NCBI RefSeq assembly: GCF_003718715.1
Contig: NZ_CP033465.1
Location: 930,001 to 994,000, forward strand
Origin: Clostridium sp. JN-1
Lineage (GTDB): Bacteria > Bacillota > Clostridia > Clostridiales > Clostridiaceae
Length of the DNA stretch: 64,000 nt
Reading direction: 5' to 3'
Shown: positions 18,490-26,259 of the stretch, one piece after another
Numbering within the stretch: position 1 is the first letter of the stretch
Layout: every line of letters starts with the position of its first letter
Made by a program: the position numbers and the translations under genes
Notes under the pieces: generated by a model
The model's input: only the letters and a program-made list of their open reading frames with translations
The model's database searches: none
Told to the model about the DNA's origin: nothing

Positions 18490-19989
18490 ATGTTAAACGG
18501 AGAGATAAAAAGTAAAATTGATAGACTATGGAATAATTTCTGGTCAGGGGGAATATCTAACCCATTAACTGTAATAGAACAAATATCTTATCTTTTGTTT
18601 ATTAAAAGATTAGATGATATTGATAATGCAAAAGAAAAAATGGCTAATAGAATTGGAAAGCCATATGCTTCAGTATTTCCGGAGGAGTTAATGAAATGGA
18701 GTGAATTCAGACATTTAGATGTAAATGAAGTGTTTGATATAGTATCACAAAAGGTTTTTCCATTTATAAAAACTATGGGCGGTGAGGATTCCAGCTTTAC
18801 GGCAGAAATGAAGGATGCTGTATTTATAATACCTAAACCATCACTACTTCAAGAATCGATAAGAATTATTGATGGAATAAACATGGAAGATGCAGATACT
18901 AAAGGTGATCTATATGAATATCTATTATCCAAGCTTTCAGTATCGGGAGTAAATGGACAGTTTAGAACACCGAGACATATCATTAGAATGATGGTTGAAT
19001 TAATGGATCCCACAGCAGAGGATAAAATATGTGACCCGGCTTGTGGAACAGCAGGGTTTTTAATAAATTCACTGGAGTATATATTAGAAAAGTATACAAA
19101 ACCAGAAAGTGTATTCAAGGATGAAGAAGGTATTATACATAAAAGAATTGGGGATATGATGAATAGCTCAGAGTGGGAGCACTTTAGAACGTCTATGTTT
19201 TATGGATTTGATTTTGACCCATCCATGGTTAGAATAGCTTGCATGAACTTGATGCTCCACAGTATAGACAATCCTAATGTAGTGCAAAGTGATAGTTTAT
19301 CTAAGAGATATGAAGAAGAAAACAAATATAATTTAGTTTTAGCAAATCCACCTTTTAAGGGCAGTATAGATAAAGGAGATATCAGTAAGTCACTAGCTAA
19401 AGGTGCAAGTACTACAAAAACAGAACTTTTATTTATAAAACTTATAAATAGAATATTGGACTTAGGTGGAAGATGTGCAGTAATAGTACCAGATGGAGTG
19501 CTATTTGGATCGACTAAGGCCCATAAAGAAGTTAGGAAAAGCCTAGTAGAAAACAATGCACTAGAAGGAGTTATATCCATGCCTTCAGGAGTATTTAAGC
19601 CTTATGCAGGAGTTTCCACAGCTGTGCTTATGTTTACAAAAGGCGGACAAACAGACAAAGTATGGTTTTATGATATGCAAAGTGATGGATTCTCACTAGA
19701 TGATAAGAGAAATAAGCTTGATAATGATGGAGATATTCCAGATATAATTGAAAAGTGGAGAGCTATTAAAAAAGATAATACTTTAGAACCTACTAAAGAT
19801 GATAAATGGTTCTGGGTAGAAAAAGAAGAAATAGCTAGTAATGGTTATGACCTTTCTATAAATAAGTATAAGGAAATAGAATATGAAGAAGTGGTATATG
19901 AAAAGCCAGAGGTTATACTTAATAAGATTGAGGCTTTAGAAAAATCAATTTTAGAAGATATAGCTGTGATAAAGGGAATGGTGAAGTAA
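18490..19989 (+). CDS. hsdM: Type I DNA methyltransferase subunit
   Basis: 499 residues with the N-terminal HsdM helical domain and an N6-adenine methyltransferase domain: AdoMet-binding DPACGTAGFLINS (near 179) and catalytic NPPF in LVLANPPFKG (near 286). It forms the M2S methylase that marks the host recognition sites. Intact, in contrast to hsdR. AAGGAA precedes ATG 18490, 20 bp after hsdR; hsdS begins 1 bp after its stop, so the three genes form an operon. Confidence 0.95.
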   Translation: MLNGEIKSKIDRLWNNFWSGGISNPLTVIEQISYLLFIKRLDDIDNAKEKMANRIGKPYASVFPEELMKWSEFRHLDVNEVFDIVSQKVFPFIKTMGGEDSSFTAEMKDAVFIIPKPSLLQESIRIIDGINMEDADTKGDLYEYLLSKLSVSGVNGQFRTPRHIIRMMVELMDPTAEDKICDPACGTAGFLINSLEYILEKYTKPESVFKDEEGIIHKRIGDMMNSSEWEHFRTSMFYGFDFDPSMVRIACMNLMLHSIDNPNVVQSDSLSKRYEEENKYNLVLANPPFKGSIDKGDISKSLAKGASTTKTELLFIKLINRILDLGGRCAVIVPDGVLFGSTKAHKEVRKSLVENNALEGVISMPSGVFKPYAGVSTAVLMFTKGGQTDKVWFYDMQSDGFSLDDKRNKLDNDGDIPDIIEKWRAIKKDNTLEPTKDDKWFWVEKEEIASNGYDLSINKYKEIEYEEVVYEKPEVILNKIEALEKSILEDIAVIKGMVK

Positions 19990-19990
19990 T

Positions 19991-21175
19991 ATGAAGAATA
20001 TTAAGTTACCTGATGGATGGAAAATAGAGAAATTATGTGATTTAGCTATAATATCAGCAGGTCAAGGAGCTCCACAAAAAGAATCAGATTATGGGGATGA
20101 AGGATATCCATTTATAAAGGTTAGTAATTTAGAATTCCTTTGTAATGGAGGAAGCGAAAGAGAGATACCTAAAATTAATAACAGTATAGCATCTGATAAA
20201 AAATTAAGATTATATGATAAGGGAACAATAATATTTGCAAAAAGTGGAATGTCTTGTATGAAGGAAAGAGTTTATGCATTAAATGAGTCATGTTATATAG
20301 TTAATCACTTAGCATGTGTGACTCCTAAAGATATCAATAGTAAGTATCTAGTATATTTTTTGAGAAAAAATCCACCTACGAGACTAATTAAAGATCTATC
20401 TTATCCATCAATAAGATTGTCTGATATAGAAAAGATGAAGATAACTGTTCCTCCATTAAAAACCCAAAAGAAAATAGTTGAGGTTTTAGAAAAGTCTGAA
20501 GATACTATAAAAAATAGAAAAGAAGCAATTAAATTATTAGATGAATTAGTCAAATCGAGATTTATCGAGATGTTTGGTTCAAGTGAAGATGCAACTGCAA
20601 TGGAGTTAAATAATATATGTTTAAAGATTACTGACGGCACGCATCAATCTCCACAATTTGTAAGCGCGGGTGTGCCATTTTTATTTGTATCTAATATAGT
20701 TAATAATAAAATTAACTATAAAACTGAAAAGTTTATAACAAGGGAAGAGTATCAATTGCTTATAAAAAGGACACCAATTGAAATAGGAGATGTTTTATTA
20801 ACTATTGTTGGATCTTATGGAAATCCAGCTGTTGTAGAATCAGCGAAAGAATTTTGCTTTCAAAGACATATAGCATATATTAAACCTAACAAAAAGCAAA
20901 TTAATAGTTATTACTTGCATGCAGCATTACAAACGCCTTACGTTAGAAGGCAGATTGATACCAGGGTAAAAGGTATTGCACAGAAAACTTTAAATCTGTC
21001 AGAACTTAAAAAAATTAGAATTAATATTCCTAAAATAGAAAAGCAGAATGACTTCGGAAGGTTTTATAAGCAAGTCGACAAATTGAAATTTGAAATGGAG
21101 AATAGTCTAAAAGGATTAAAGGACAACTTTAATTCACTGATGCAAAAGGCTTTTAAAGGGGAATTATTTAATTAG
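19991..21175 (+). CDS. hsdS: Type I specificity subunit with two target-recognition domains
   Basis: 394 residues: TRD1 (about 1-150), a central conserved helix (about 151-196, ending KSRFIEMFG), TRD2 (about 197-345) and a distal conserved helix (about 346-394, FGRFYKQVDKLKFEMENSL). TRDs set the two halves of the bipartite recognition sequence. A second, promoterless TRD2 plus distal helix lies at 23226-23801. TRD2 is bracketed by perfect 28-bp and 27-bp repeats shared with that copy in the same codon phase, so the two TRD2 modules can be exchanged without breaking the frame. Confidence 0.93.
   Translation: MKNIKLPDGWKIEKLCDLAIISAGQGAPQKESDYGDEGYPFIKVSNLEFLCNGGSEREIPKINNSIASDKKLRLYDKGTIIFAKSGMSCMKERVYALNESCYIVNHLACVTPKDINSKYLVYFLRKNPPTRLIKDLSYPSIRLSDIEKMKITVPPLKTQKKIVEVLEKSEDTIKNRKEAIKLLDELVKSRFIEMFGSSEDATAMELNNICLKITDGTHQSPQFVSAGVPFLFVSNIVNNKINYKTEKFITREEYQLLIKRTPIEIGDVLLTIVGSYGNPAVVESAKEFCFQRHIAYIKPNKKQINSYYLHAALQTPYVRRQIDTRVKGIAQKTLNLSELKKIRINIPKIEKQNDFGRFYKQVDKLKFEMENSLKGLKDNFNSLMQKAFKGELFN
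20551..20578 (+). repeat. Direct repeat A, copy 1 (hsdS central helix)
   Basis: A 28-bp sequence, CAAATCGAGATTTATCGAGA then TGTTTGGT, identical to 23228-23255. It encodes the SRFIEMFG turn at the end of the central conserved helix and marks the left edge of the exchangeable TRD2. Both copies start at the third base of a codon, so recombination keeps the frame. Between the copies lie 2677 bp including the recombinase gene. Confidence 0.9.
21071..21097 (+). repeat. Direct repeat B, copy 1 (hsdS distal helix)
   Basis: A 27-bp sequence, CAAGTCGACAAATTGAAATT then TGAAATG, identical to 23742-23768. It encodes QVDKLKFEM of the distal helix and marks the right edge of TRD2; both copies begin at the first base of a codon. 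Confidence 0.9.
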
Positions 21176-21188
21176 AAATGCTGATTTT

Positions 21189-21434
21189 ATGAAATGGGAA
21201 GAGGTTAGAAAAATATATCCTAATAAATTTGTAAAACTTCAAATACTAAAGTTTCATTTGGAAGGTAATATTAAAATTATAGATGATGTGGTTGTAATTA
21301 AGGTTATTGATGATAATAAAAGTGCAACAAAGGAACTTGTAAATTCTAAGGAAGGTACAATTGTCTATCATACAGCAAATGAAAATATAAGTATTGAAGT
21401 TAAGAATATAAGGGCATATAGAGGTAGAATATAA
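21189..21434 (+). CDS. Small hypothetical protein (81 aa)
   Basis: 81 residues, starting KWEEVRKIYPNKFVKLQILK, acidic/basic mixed with a beta-rich C-terminal half. I recall similar small proteins encoded just before retropepsin-like aspartic protease genes in Firmicutes, and the next frame here (21434-21523) begins like such a protease, but function is unknown. It sits inside the segment bounded by the hsdS repeats, 13 bp after hsdS; no strong ribosome binding site is visible. Confidence 0.55.
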   Translation: MKWEEVRKIYPNKFVKLQILKFHLEGNIKIIDDVVVIKVIDDNKSATKELVNSKEGTIVYHTANENISIEVKNIRAYRGRI

Positions 21435-21523
21435 TGAAACTGGAGTATAAAGATAGATTATATCATATCAGAATACCATTTGGAAAACAGTATAATAATA
21501 TAAATAATGGCAATATACCATAA
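21434..21523 (+). pseudogene. N-terminal remnant of a retropepsin-like gene
   Basis: A 29-codon frame (MKLEYKDRLYHIRIPFG...) whose ATG overlaps the stop of the preceding 81-aa gene by one base. The first residues resemble the start of small retroviral-type aspartic proteases often encoded after such a gene, but the DTGA catalytic region is absent because the frame ends at 21523. Best read as a truncated remnant; alternatively a meaningless short frame. Confidence 0.35.
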
Positions 21524-21550
21524 TATATTAAAGTTTAGGAGTTGAAGATT

Positions 21551-22540
21551 ATGGTAGAAAAGCTTATTGTTCAAATTGAACAGGAAATGATAAATTTACT
21601 TGATAATATGCAAATGGAAGCACTTAATAAAGTTTTATTGAAAAATCTGCAGGGGTTAGCTTTTACAGATGAAGCTAATAATAAAAATTTAGAGAGTGAA
21701 GAAACAGATTATTGCAATATATTTATTTGTGCAAAGCAAGTAGAGGGCTGCTCAGAAAAATCTCTTAAGTATTATAAATCAACTATAGAAAATATGTTAA
21801 AAACCTTGAATAAACCAGTTAAGCATATTATAACAGGGGATTTAAGAGGATATTTAGCAGAATATCATAAAAGAAGTGATTGTAGCAAGGTCACTATTGA
21901 TAATATTAGAAGAATTTTATCCACATTCTTTTCGTGGCTTGAGGATGAAAACTATATTTTAAAGAGTCCAGTAAGACGAATTCATAAAATAAGAACTGGG
22001 AAAATCGTAAAAGAAATATATACGGATGAGAATTTAGAAATAATGCGTGATAATTGTAAAGAAATCCGTGACCTTGCAATTATAGATTTGTTAAACTCTA
22101 CTGGAATGCGTGTTGGAGAGTTAGTAAAATTAAATATTGATGATATAGATTTTAATGAGAGAGAATGTATTGTTGAAGGAAAAGGTGATAAGCAAAGAAG
22201 AGTTTATTTTGATGCAAGGACAAAAATACATTTGAAAAATTATCTTAATAGTAGAGTTGATGATAATAAAGCATTATTTGTATCACTAATAGAACCATAT
22301 AATAGGTTAAATATTAGTGGAGTTGAAATTAGAATGAGGGAGCTTGGCAGAAGGCTTAATATTAATAGAGTTCACCCACATAAATTTAGAAGAACACTTG
22401 CAACAAGAGCTATTGATAAAGGAATGCCGATAGAGCAGGTGCAGCAACTTTTAGGACATCAGAAGATAGATACAACACTTCAGTATGCAATGGTAAATCA
22501 AAATAATGTTAAGAATTCACATCGAAAATATATTGGATAG
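21551..22540 (+). CDS. Tyrosine recombinase (XerC/D-like integrase)
   Basis: 329 residues. The N-terminal SAM-like core-binding domain (about 45-140) is followed by the catalytic domain with the full R-H-R-H-Y set: Arg in STGMRVGELVKL, HPHKFRR, LGHQKIDTTLQYAMV. ATG 21551 is 9 nt from GGAG; a TTG nine bases upstream abuts it and is unlikely. Its position between hsdS and a silent hsdS half-gene strongly suggests it shuffles specificity modules, as recombinases next to phase-variable type I systems do. It is the only recombinase in the locus. Confidence 0.92.
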   Translation: MVEKLIVQIEQEMINLLDNMQMEALNKVLLKNLQGLAFTDEANNKNLESEETDYCNIFICAKQVEGCSEKSLKYYKSTIENMLKTLNKPVKHIITGDLRGYLAEYHKRSDCSKVTIDNIRRILSTFFSWLEDENYILKSPVRRIHKIRTGKIVKEIYTDENLEIMRDNCKEIRDLAIIDLLNSTGMRVGELVKLNIDDIDFNERECIVEGKGDKQRRVYFDARTKIHLKNYLNSRVDDNKALFVSLIEPYNRLNISGVEIRMRELGRRLNINRVHPHKFRRTLATRAIDKGMPIEQVQQLLGHQKIDTTLQYAMVNQNNVKNSHRKYIG

Positions 22541-22605
22541 TGTTTTAAGTGAGTTTATATATAAAATTGATATTTATTATATAATATTAGGAGGGAGAGT
22601 ATTCT

Positions 22606-22736
22606 ATGTTATATCATGCTTCAGGTGAAATAGTTGAGTTCCCTGAAATTAGAAAAAGTAAGTATACTTAAGTTTTCATACTTTAAAAGCTCTTGATTGT
22701 CTGAAGTTTGAAAGAGGTGAGATTATTAATGAATGA
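22606..22736 (+). pseudogene. Remnant of a DUF3990-like gene (large internal deletion)
   Basis: After GGAGGGAG, ATG 22606 opens MLYHASGEIVEFPEIRKSKY, similar to the start of DUF3990 proteins (LYHGS... signature), but stops at 22671. From 22674 another frame reads FHTLKALDCLKFERGEIINE and stops at 22736, similar to the C-terminal end of the same family. The central hundred or so codons are missing. The end overlaps the next gene's start by 8 bp, as in intact gene pairs. The family match is from memory of motifs and needs a search. Confidence 0.5.
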
Positions 22737-23175
22737 TACTTTAAAAAACGATTTGTTTTATATATGTTGTCTTATAGAATTTATAGGTAGAAAAACTAAA
22801 AATAGAAGGGCAACAATTGTTCAAATATTAGGTAAAGAAGAATTGGTAAGACAATTAGATATTGCAGAAGTCAATCATTGTCTATCATTTGAGCAAGTTT
22901 CAGATGAAATAATAGAGTATTTTAATATACAAGAGGGTGATTATGATACCGTTGGATTATGTAAATACAATCTCCCAAGTGTTCAGGCAATAGGAAAAGT
23001 GTATCAGAGATTAATAATAAGTATAATTTCAGAAAAAGATAATTTAGTGGATATTTTATTAAAAGTATTTAATTCATTTATAAGTGATGAAATTTCGGAT
23101 TTCAATTCATCTGTTTATTATAGTAACCCAGAGTATTTAAAGTACTCCTACTTAGAAGGAAGATTATTAGATTAG
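22729..23175 (+). CDS. Hypothetical protein, partner of DUF3990-like genes
   Basis: 148 residues from ATG 22729 (AGAGGTGA 8 nt upstream). The conserved-looking core is IEFIGRKTKNRRATIVQILGKEE...YCHCLSFEQ-like (here NHCLSFEQVSDEIIEYF) and KYNLPSVQAIGKVYQRLI. Such proteins, of unknown function, are encoded next to DUF3990 genes in Firmicutes as far as I recall, possibly as toxin-antitoxin-like or defence modules. Here the partner is reduced to a remnant, while this gene is intact. It lies inside the excisable segment between the hsdS repeats. Confidence 0.6.
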   Translation: MNDTLKNDLFYICCLIEFIGRKTKNRRATIVQILGKEELVRQLDIAEVNHCLSFEQVSDEIIEYFNIQEGDYDTVGLCKYNLPSVQAIGKVYQRLIISIISEKDNLVDILLKVFNSFISDEISDFNSSVYYSNPEYLKYSYLEGRLLD

Positions 23176-23227
23176 TCACTTTTTTGGTGAACTTAATGGT
23201 GTTTTGTATGATTTTTAACCCCTAAAG

Positions 23228-23255
23228 CAAATCGAGATTTATCGAGATGTTTGGT
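23228..23255 (+). repeat. Direct repeat A, copy 2 (start of silent hsdS module)
   Basis: 28 bp identical to 20551-20578, in the same orientation. Sequence identity stops at once on both sides (G instead of T before it, GACCC instead of TCAAG after it), which is the pattern of a recombination site or of very recent exchange rather than a general duplication. Confidence 0.9.
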
Positions 23256-23741
23256 GACCCAGTTTTAAATCCTATGAACTGGGAGATTAAGACCGTGATT
23301 GACGTATGTGATTGTATGGTGCCAGGAAGAGATAAACCTAAGAGTTTTACTGGGAGTACACCTTGGATTACAATAGATGATTTGAATGTTAATAGTGTTA
23401 CATATAAATCTAGATCAAGCCTAGGATTAACAGACGATGAAATAAATGAGGTAAAGCGAAAAAAAGTTCCTAAAGGTAGTGTATTGATGAGTTGTGTCGG
23501 GAATTTAGGTATTTGCTCTATTGCAGGCGAGAAAATGGTTATCAACCAGCAATTGCATTCATTTCAGTGTAAAGATATTAATAATTTCTTTTTAATGTAT
23601 TACTTAGAATTCAGGAAAGATTATATGATGTCACAGGCGAGTAGTACTACAGTTTTATATATGAATAAAACTGTATGTAATTCTATTCCAGTATATCTTC
23701 CACCAATAGAACTTCAAAACCAATTTGCATGTTTTGTTAAC

Positions 23742-23768
23742 CAAGTCGACAAATTGAAATTTGAAATG
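23742..23768 (+). repeat. Direct repeat B, copy 2 (end of silent hsdS module)
   Basis: 27 bp identical to 21071-21097, same orientation and same codon phase. With repeat A it brackets the alternative TRD. Confidence 0.9.
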
Positions 23769-23797
23769 AAGAAGAGTTTAGAAAAATTAGAATTTAA

Positions 23798-23829
23798 TTA
23801 GTCAGTGAAATTTTCACTGGCTAATTTTT
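23798..23829 (+). terminator. Terminator of the hsd locus
   Basis: TTAGTCAGTGAAA and TTTCACTGGCTAA form a near-perfect stem (23798-23824) followed by TTTTT. It begins within the stop codon of the silent hsdS module and closes the locus. Confidence 0.8.
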
Positions 23830-23895
23830 ATAATTCGATATTTATATAAACTTAAATACGGTAACTTTTACTAAAAGGTCACATTTTGCACTGAA

Positions 23896-23928
23896 AAAAG
23901 TGTCATATCTGCACTTGCAGACACTTTT
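23896..23928 (+). promoter_or_regulatory. Inverted repeat upstream of the PTS operon
   Basis: AAAAGTGTC (23896-23904) and GACACTTTT (23920-23928) form a perfect 9-bp inverted repeat with a 15-nt centre, about 115 bp before the EIIA start. It could be the operator of the PRD-type activator encoded at the operon's end. The same gap contains a second small dyad, CTGCACTTGCAG (23910-23920). Role inferred from position. Confidence 0.45.
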
Positions 23929-24043
23929 CCCTAAATTTATAATAAAACATGTAAGTTGAGAGTTGGCTCCAATAAAATAAGATAAATTAGCCATTTATGA
24001 GTAAAGCATTACATTAATATAAGTGAAGCGAGGTGAGGATAAT

Positions 24044-24499
24044 ATGCTATGTGATTTATTAAATAAGGATACTATTCAAATTGATAATAACGCCCATATG
24101 AGCTGGGAGGATGCTATTCGAAAAGCAGCTATTCCACTATTAAAAAATAATAGCATTGAAGACGAGTATGTAGATGCTATGATTGATTCTGTAAAAGAAA
24201 ATGGTCCTTATATCAATATAGGACAAGGTATTGCACTTGCACATTCTCGTCCAGAAAATGGAGTTCATAAAATTGCAGTTTCTCTTTTAAGGACATATCC
24301 AGCTGTCAGCCTAGTAAACGATGATCATAAAATCGAACTATGGTTTGTATTATCAGCTGTGGATAACAACAGTCATTTAAAAGTAATTCAACGATTAGCA
24401 GAAATATTAGGAGATCAAGAAAAAGTCAGCCATATGCTGTCTGCAGAAAATGTTGACGAAATAGTAAATATTATTAATTTAAATAAAAAGGAGAGATAA
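24044..24499 (+). CDS. PTS EIIA component (ascorbate/fructose-type)
   Basis: 151 residues of the PTS_EIIA type 2 fold. The phosphorylated histidine lies in GQGIALAHSRPENGV (near residue 69). It passes phosphate from HPr to the EIIB of the next gene. ATG 24044 follows GAGGTGAGG; an in-frame GTG at 24023 is upstream of that site and unlikely. First gene of an EIIA-EIIB-EIIC-regulator cluster without any catabolic enzyme, so the sugar is unknown; the permease is of the ascorbate family. Confidence 0.88.
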   Translation: MLCDLLNKDTIQIDNNAHMSWEDAIRKAAIPLLKNNSIEDEYVDAMIDSVKENGPYINIGQGIALAHSRPENGVHKIAVSLLRTYPAVSLVNDDHKIELWFVLSAVDNNSHLKVIQRLAEILGDQEKVSHMLSAENVDEIVNIINLNKKER

Positions 24500-24501
24500 A
24501 T

Positions 24502-24801
24502 ATGAAAATTATTGCAGTATGCCAAAGTGGACTAGGAAGTAGTTTTATGGTTCAAATGAATATTCAACAAGTTTTGCAAGAGGAAGGAGTTAATGCAGAT
24601 AATATTCAACTGGAACACAGTGATGTAGGTAGTGTTACAGCTGAATCAGCAGATTACTTCTTTGTTGAATCAACTCTTGCCGGAGCACTAAGCAGTATTC
24701 CTAAAGATAAAATTGTATCACTAAAAAGTCTAATTGATAAAGAAGAAATAAGAAAACAAATAAACAAAATTTTGGATAAAGAAAATATAATCCATTCTTA
24801 A
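24502..24801 (+). CDS. PTS EIIB component (ascorbate-type)
   Basis: 99 residues with the phosphocysteine loop CQSGLGSS (Cys8) typical of UlaB/GatB-like EIIB. It receives phosphate from EIIA and donates it to the sugar during uptake through the EIIC encoded next. AAAAAGGAGAG precedes ATG 24502; the gene is 2 bp after EIIA. Confidence 0.9.
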   Translation: MKIIAVCQSGLGSSFMVQMNIQQVLQEEGVNADNIQLEHSDVGSVTAESADYFFVESTLAGALSSIPKDKIVSLKSLIDKEEIRKQINKILDKENIIHS

Positions 24802-24830
24802 ATAAAGTAAACTAAGAGGTGAGTTTAAAA

Positions 24831-26198
24831 ATGAAATCTTTATTAAATTTATTCGTATCTATTGCAACTCAACCTGCTATTTTAGTTGCTTTAATTGCAA
24901 TGTTAGGTCTTATTTTGCAAAACAAAAAACCAACTGAAATAATTCAAGGTACAATTAAAACTTTTGCTGGTTTCCTAGTTTTAATTGGAGGTGCAGGTAT
25001 TTTAAGTAATTCTTTAGCACCTTTTGCCGCAATGTTTAAATTTGCACTGCATGTTCAAGGTGTTGTTCCAAGTAATGAAGCAGTCGTTGCAATTGCTTTA
25101 GTCAAATACGGAACTACAACAGCACTTATAATGTTAGTCGGAATGATTGTTAATATTGCATTAGCTCGTTTTACAAGATTTAAATATATTTTTCTAACTG
25201 GTCAGGCAATGCTGTATGTTTCATGTTTGACTGCAGTTATTTTAGTAAGTGCTAACTTAGGAACTGGCATAGAAACAATCTTACTTGGGGGATTATTTGA
25301 AGGAACATTATTGACCATTACACCTGCATTATGCCAGCCATTTATGCGTAAAATTACAGGCGGCGATGCTGTTGCAATGGGACATACCGGAAATATAGGA
25401 TATGCCATTTCTGGATTAATTGGTAAGTGTTTTGGAGATAATAAACAAAGTACTGAAGATTTGAATGTTCCTAAAAGTTTAAGCTTTTTACGTGATTCAA
25501 CGGTCTCAATTACTTTGTTGATGTCCATAGTTTACATTGCTCTAGCTATTGTTGCAGGTCCAAGTTTTGTTGAAAGCAAGTTGAGTTCAGGTACTAACTT
25601 TATCGTATATGCCCTTGTTCAAGCGGGAACTTTTGCAGCTGGATTTATCGTAGTTCTTCAGGGAGTCCGCATGATTTTAGCAGAAATTGTACCTGCTTTT
25701 CAAGGCATTGCTAAAAAGCTAGTTCCAAACTCTAAACCGGCATTAGACGTACCAATTATATTTCCATATGCACCAAATGCTGTTTTAATTGGTTTCTTTG
25801 TAAGTTTTATTGTAGGTACTATAAGTATGTTTATAATGATTGCTATGGGGACAACAGTTATTATTCCAGGTGTGGTTGGACACTTCTTTTGCGGTGCAGC
25901 TGCTGCTGTTTACGGAAATGCAACTGGAGGAAAACGAGGTGCAGTACTTGGTTCAGCAGTTAACGGATTATTAATTAGCTGGCTGCCACTGTTTATTCTT
26001 CCTGTGCTCGGAAACTTAAAACTTGCTGCATCTACATTTGCAGATACAGATTACTTAATTCCAGGAATCATATTGGGTAAGATTGGATCTTACGGTCAAT
26101 CAGCACTTATTTTTAGTATTATTGCATTTACACTCATAGTGGTTCTTTTAAGTTTTATACTAGATTCTCGCAGCAAGAAAAAAATAACAGAAGAATAG
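24831..26198 (+). CDS. PTS EIIC component (UlaA / ascorbate family permease)
   Basis: 455 residues with about ten or eleven hydrophobic segments and UlaA-family signatures (GAGILSNSLAPF, GGDAVAMGHTGNIGYAISG, FGGVVGHFFCGAAAAVYGNATGG-like region here as GVVGHFFCGAAAAVYGNATG). It moves and phosphorylates its sugar with EIIB. ATG 24831 follows AGAGGTGAG; an upstream GTG lies inside that site. Ascorbate itself is not assured: none of the UlaD/E/F enzymes of ascorbate degradation is nearby. Confidence 0.9.
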   Translation: MKSLLNLFVSIATQPAILVALIAMLGLILQNKKPTEIIQGTIKTFAGFLVLIGGAGILSNSLAPFAAMFKFALHVQGVVPSNEAVVAIALVKYGTTTALIMLVGMIVNIALARFTRFKYIFLTGQAMLYVSCLTAVILVSANLGTGIETILLGGLFEGTLLTITPALCQPFMRKITGGDAVAMGHTGNIGYAISGLIGKCFGDNKQSTEDLNVPKSLSFLRDSTVSITLLMSIVYIALAIVAGPSFVESKLSSGTNFIVYALVQAGTFAAGFIVVLQGVRMILAEIVPAFQGIAKKLVPNSKPALDVPIIFPYAPNAVLIGFFVSFIVGTISMFIMIAMGTTVIIPGVVGHFFCGAAAAVYGNATGGKRGAVLGSAVNGLLISWLPLFILPVLGNLKLAASTFADTDYLIPGIILGKIGSYGQSALIFSIIAFTLIVVLLSFILDSRSKKKITEE

Positions 26199-26202
26199 AA
26201 AT

Positions 26203-26234
26203 TATAACCTCCGGATTTTAATTCGGAGGTTATA
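26203..26234 (+). terminator. Hairpin between EIIC and the regulator
   Basis: An 11-bp perfect stem (TATAACCTCCG with CGGAGGTTATA) with a 10-nt loop, 5 bp after the EIIC stop. No T-run follows, so partial termination or mRNA processing that lowers regulator expression is more likely than full termination. Confidence 0.6.
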
Positions 26235-26259
26235 GTATAGTCTAAAGGGAGGTGATTTC

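Larger units (their letters stand above)
23226..23801 (+). pseudogene. Silent hsdS half-gene: alternative TRD2 plus distal helix
   Basis: In frame with repeat A the sequence reads SKSRFIEMFGDPVLNPMNWEIKTVIDV... through a complete TRD of about 160 residues to FVNQVDKLKFEMKKSLEKLEFN and a stop. A TAA stands directly before the repeat and no ribosome binding site precedes the internal ATG, so it is not expected to be translated on its own. The TRD differs completely from TRD2 of the active gene, whereas the flanking helix ends are identical. It is a donor cassette for hsdS. Its C-terminus is shorter than that of the active gene (no NSLMQKAFKGELFN tail). Confidence 0.88.

Noticed and set aside
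15163-23801. Prophage or integrative element around the recombinase
   Set aside because: No phage structural, replication or conjugation genes and no tRNA attachment site; the recombinase is placed within the hsd locus, where module shuffling explains it.
23885-23900. A sigma-54-like -24/-12 box (GGTCACATTTTGC) before the PTS operon
   Set aside because: The GG-to-GC distance is 9 instead of 10 and the regulator has no AAA+ sigma-54 domain; it is an MtlR-type activator that works with sigma-A.
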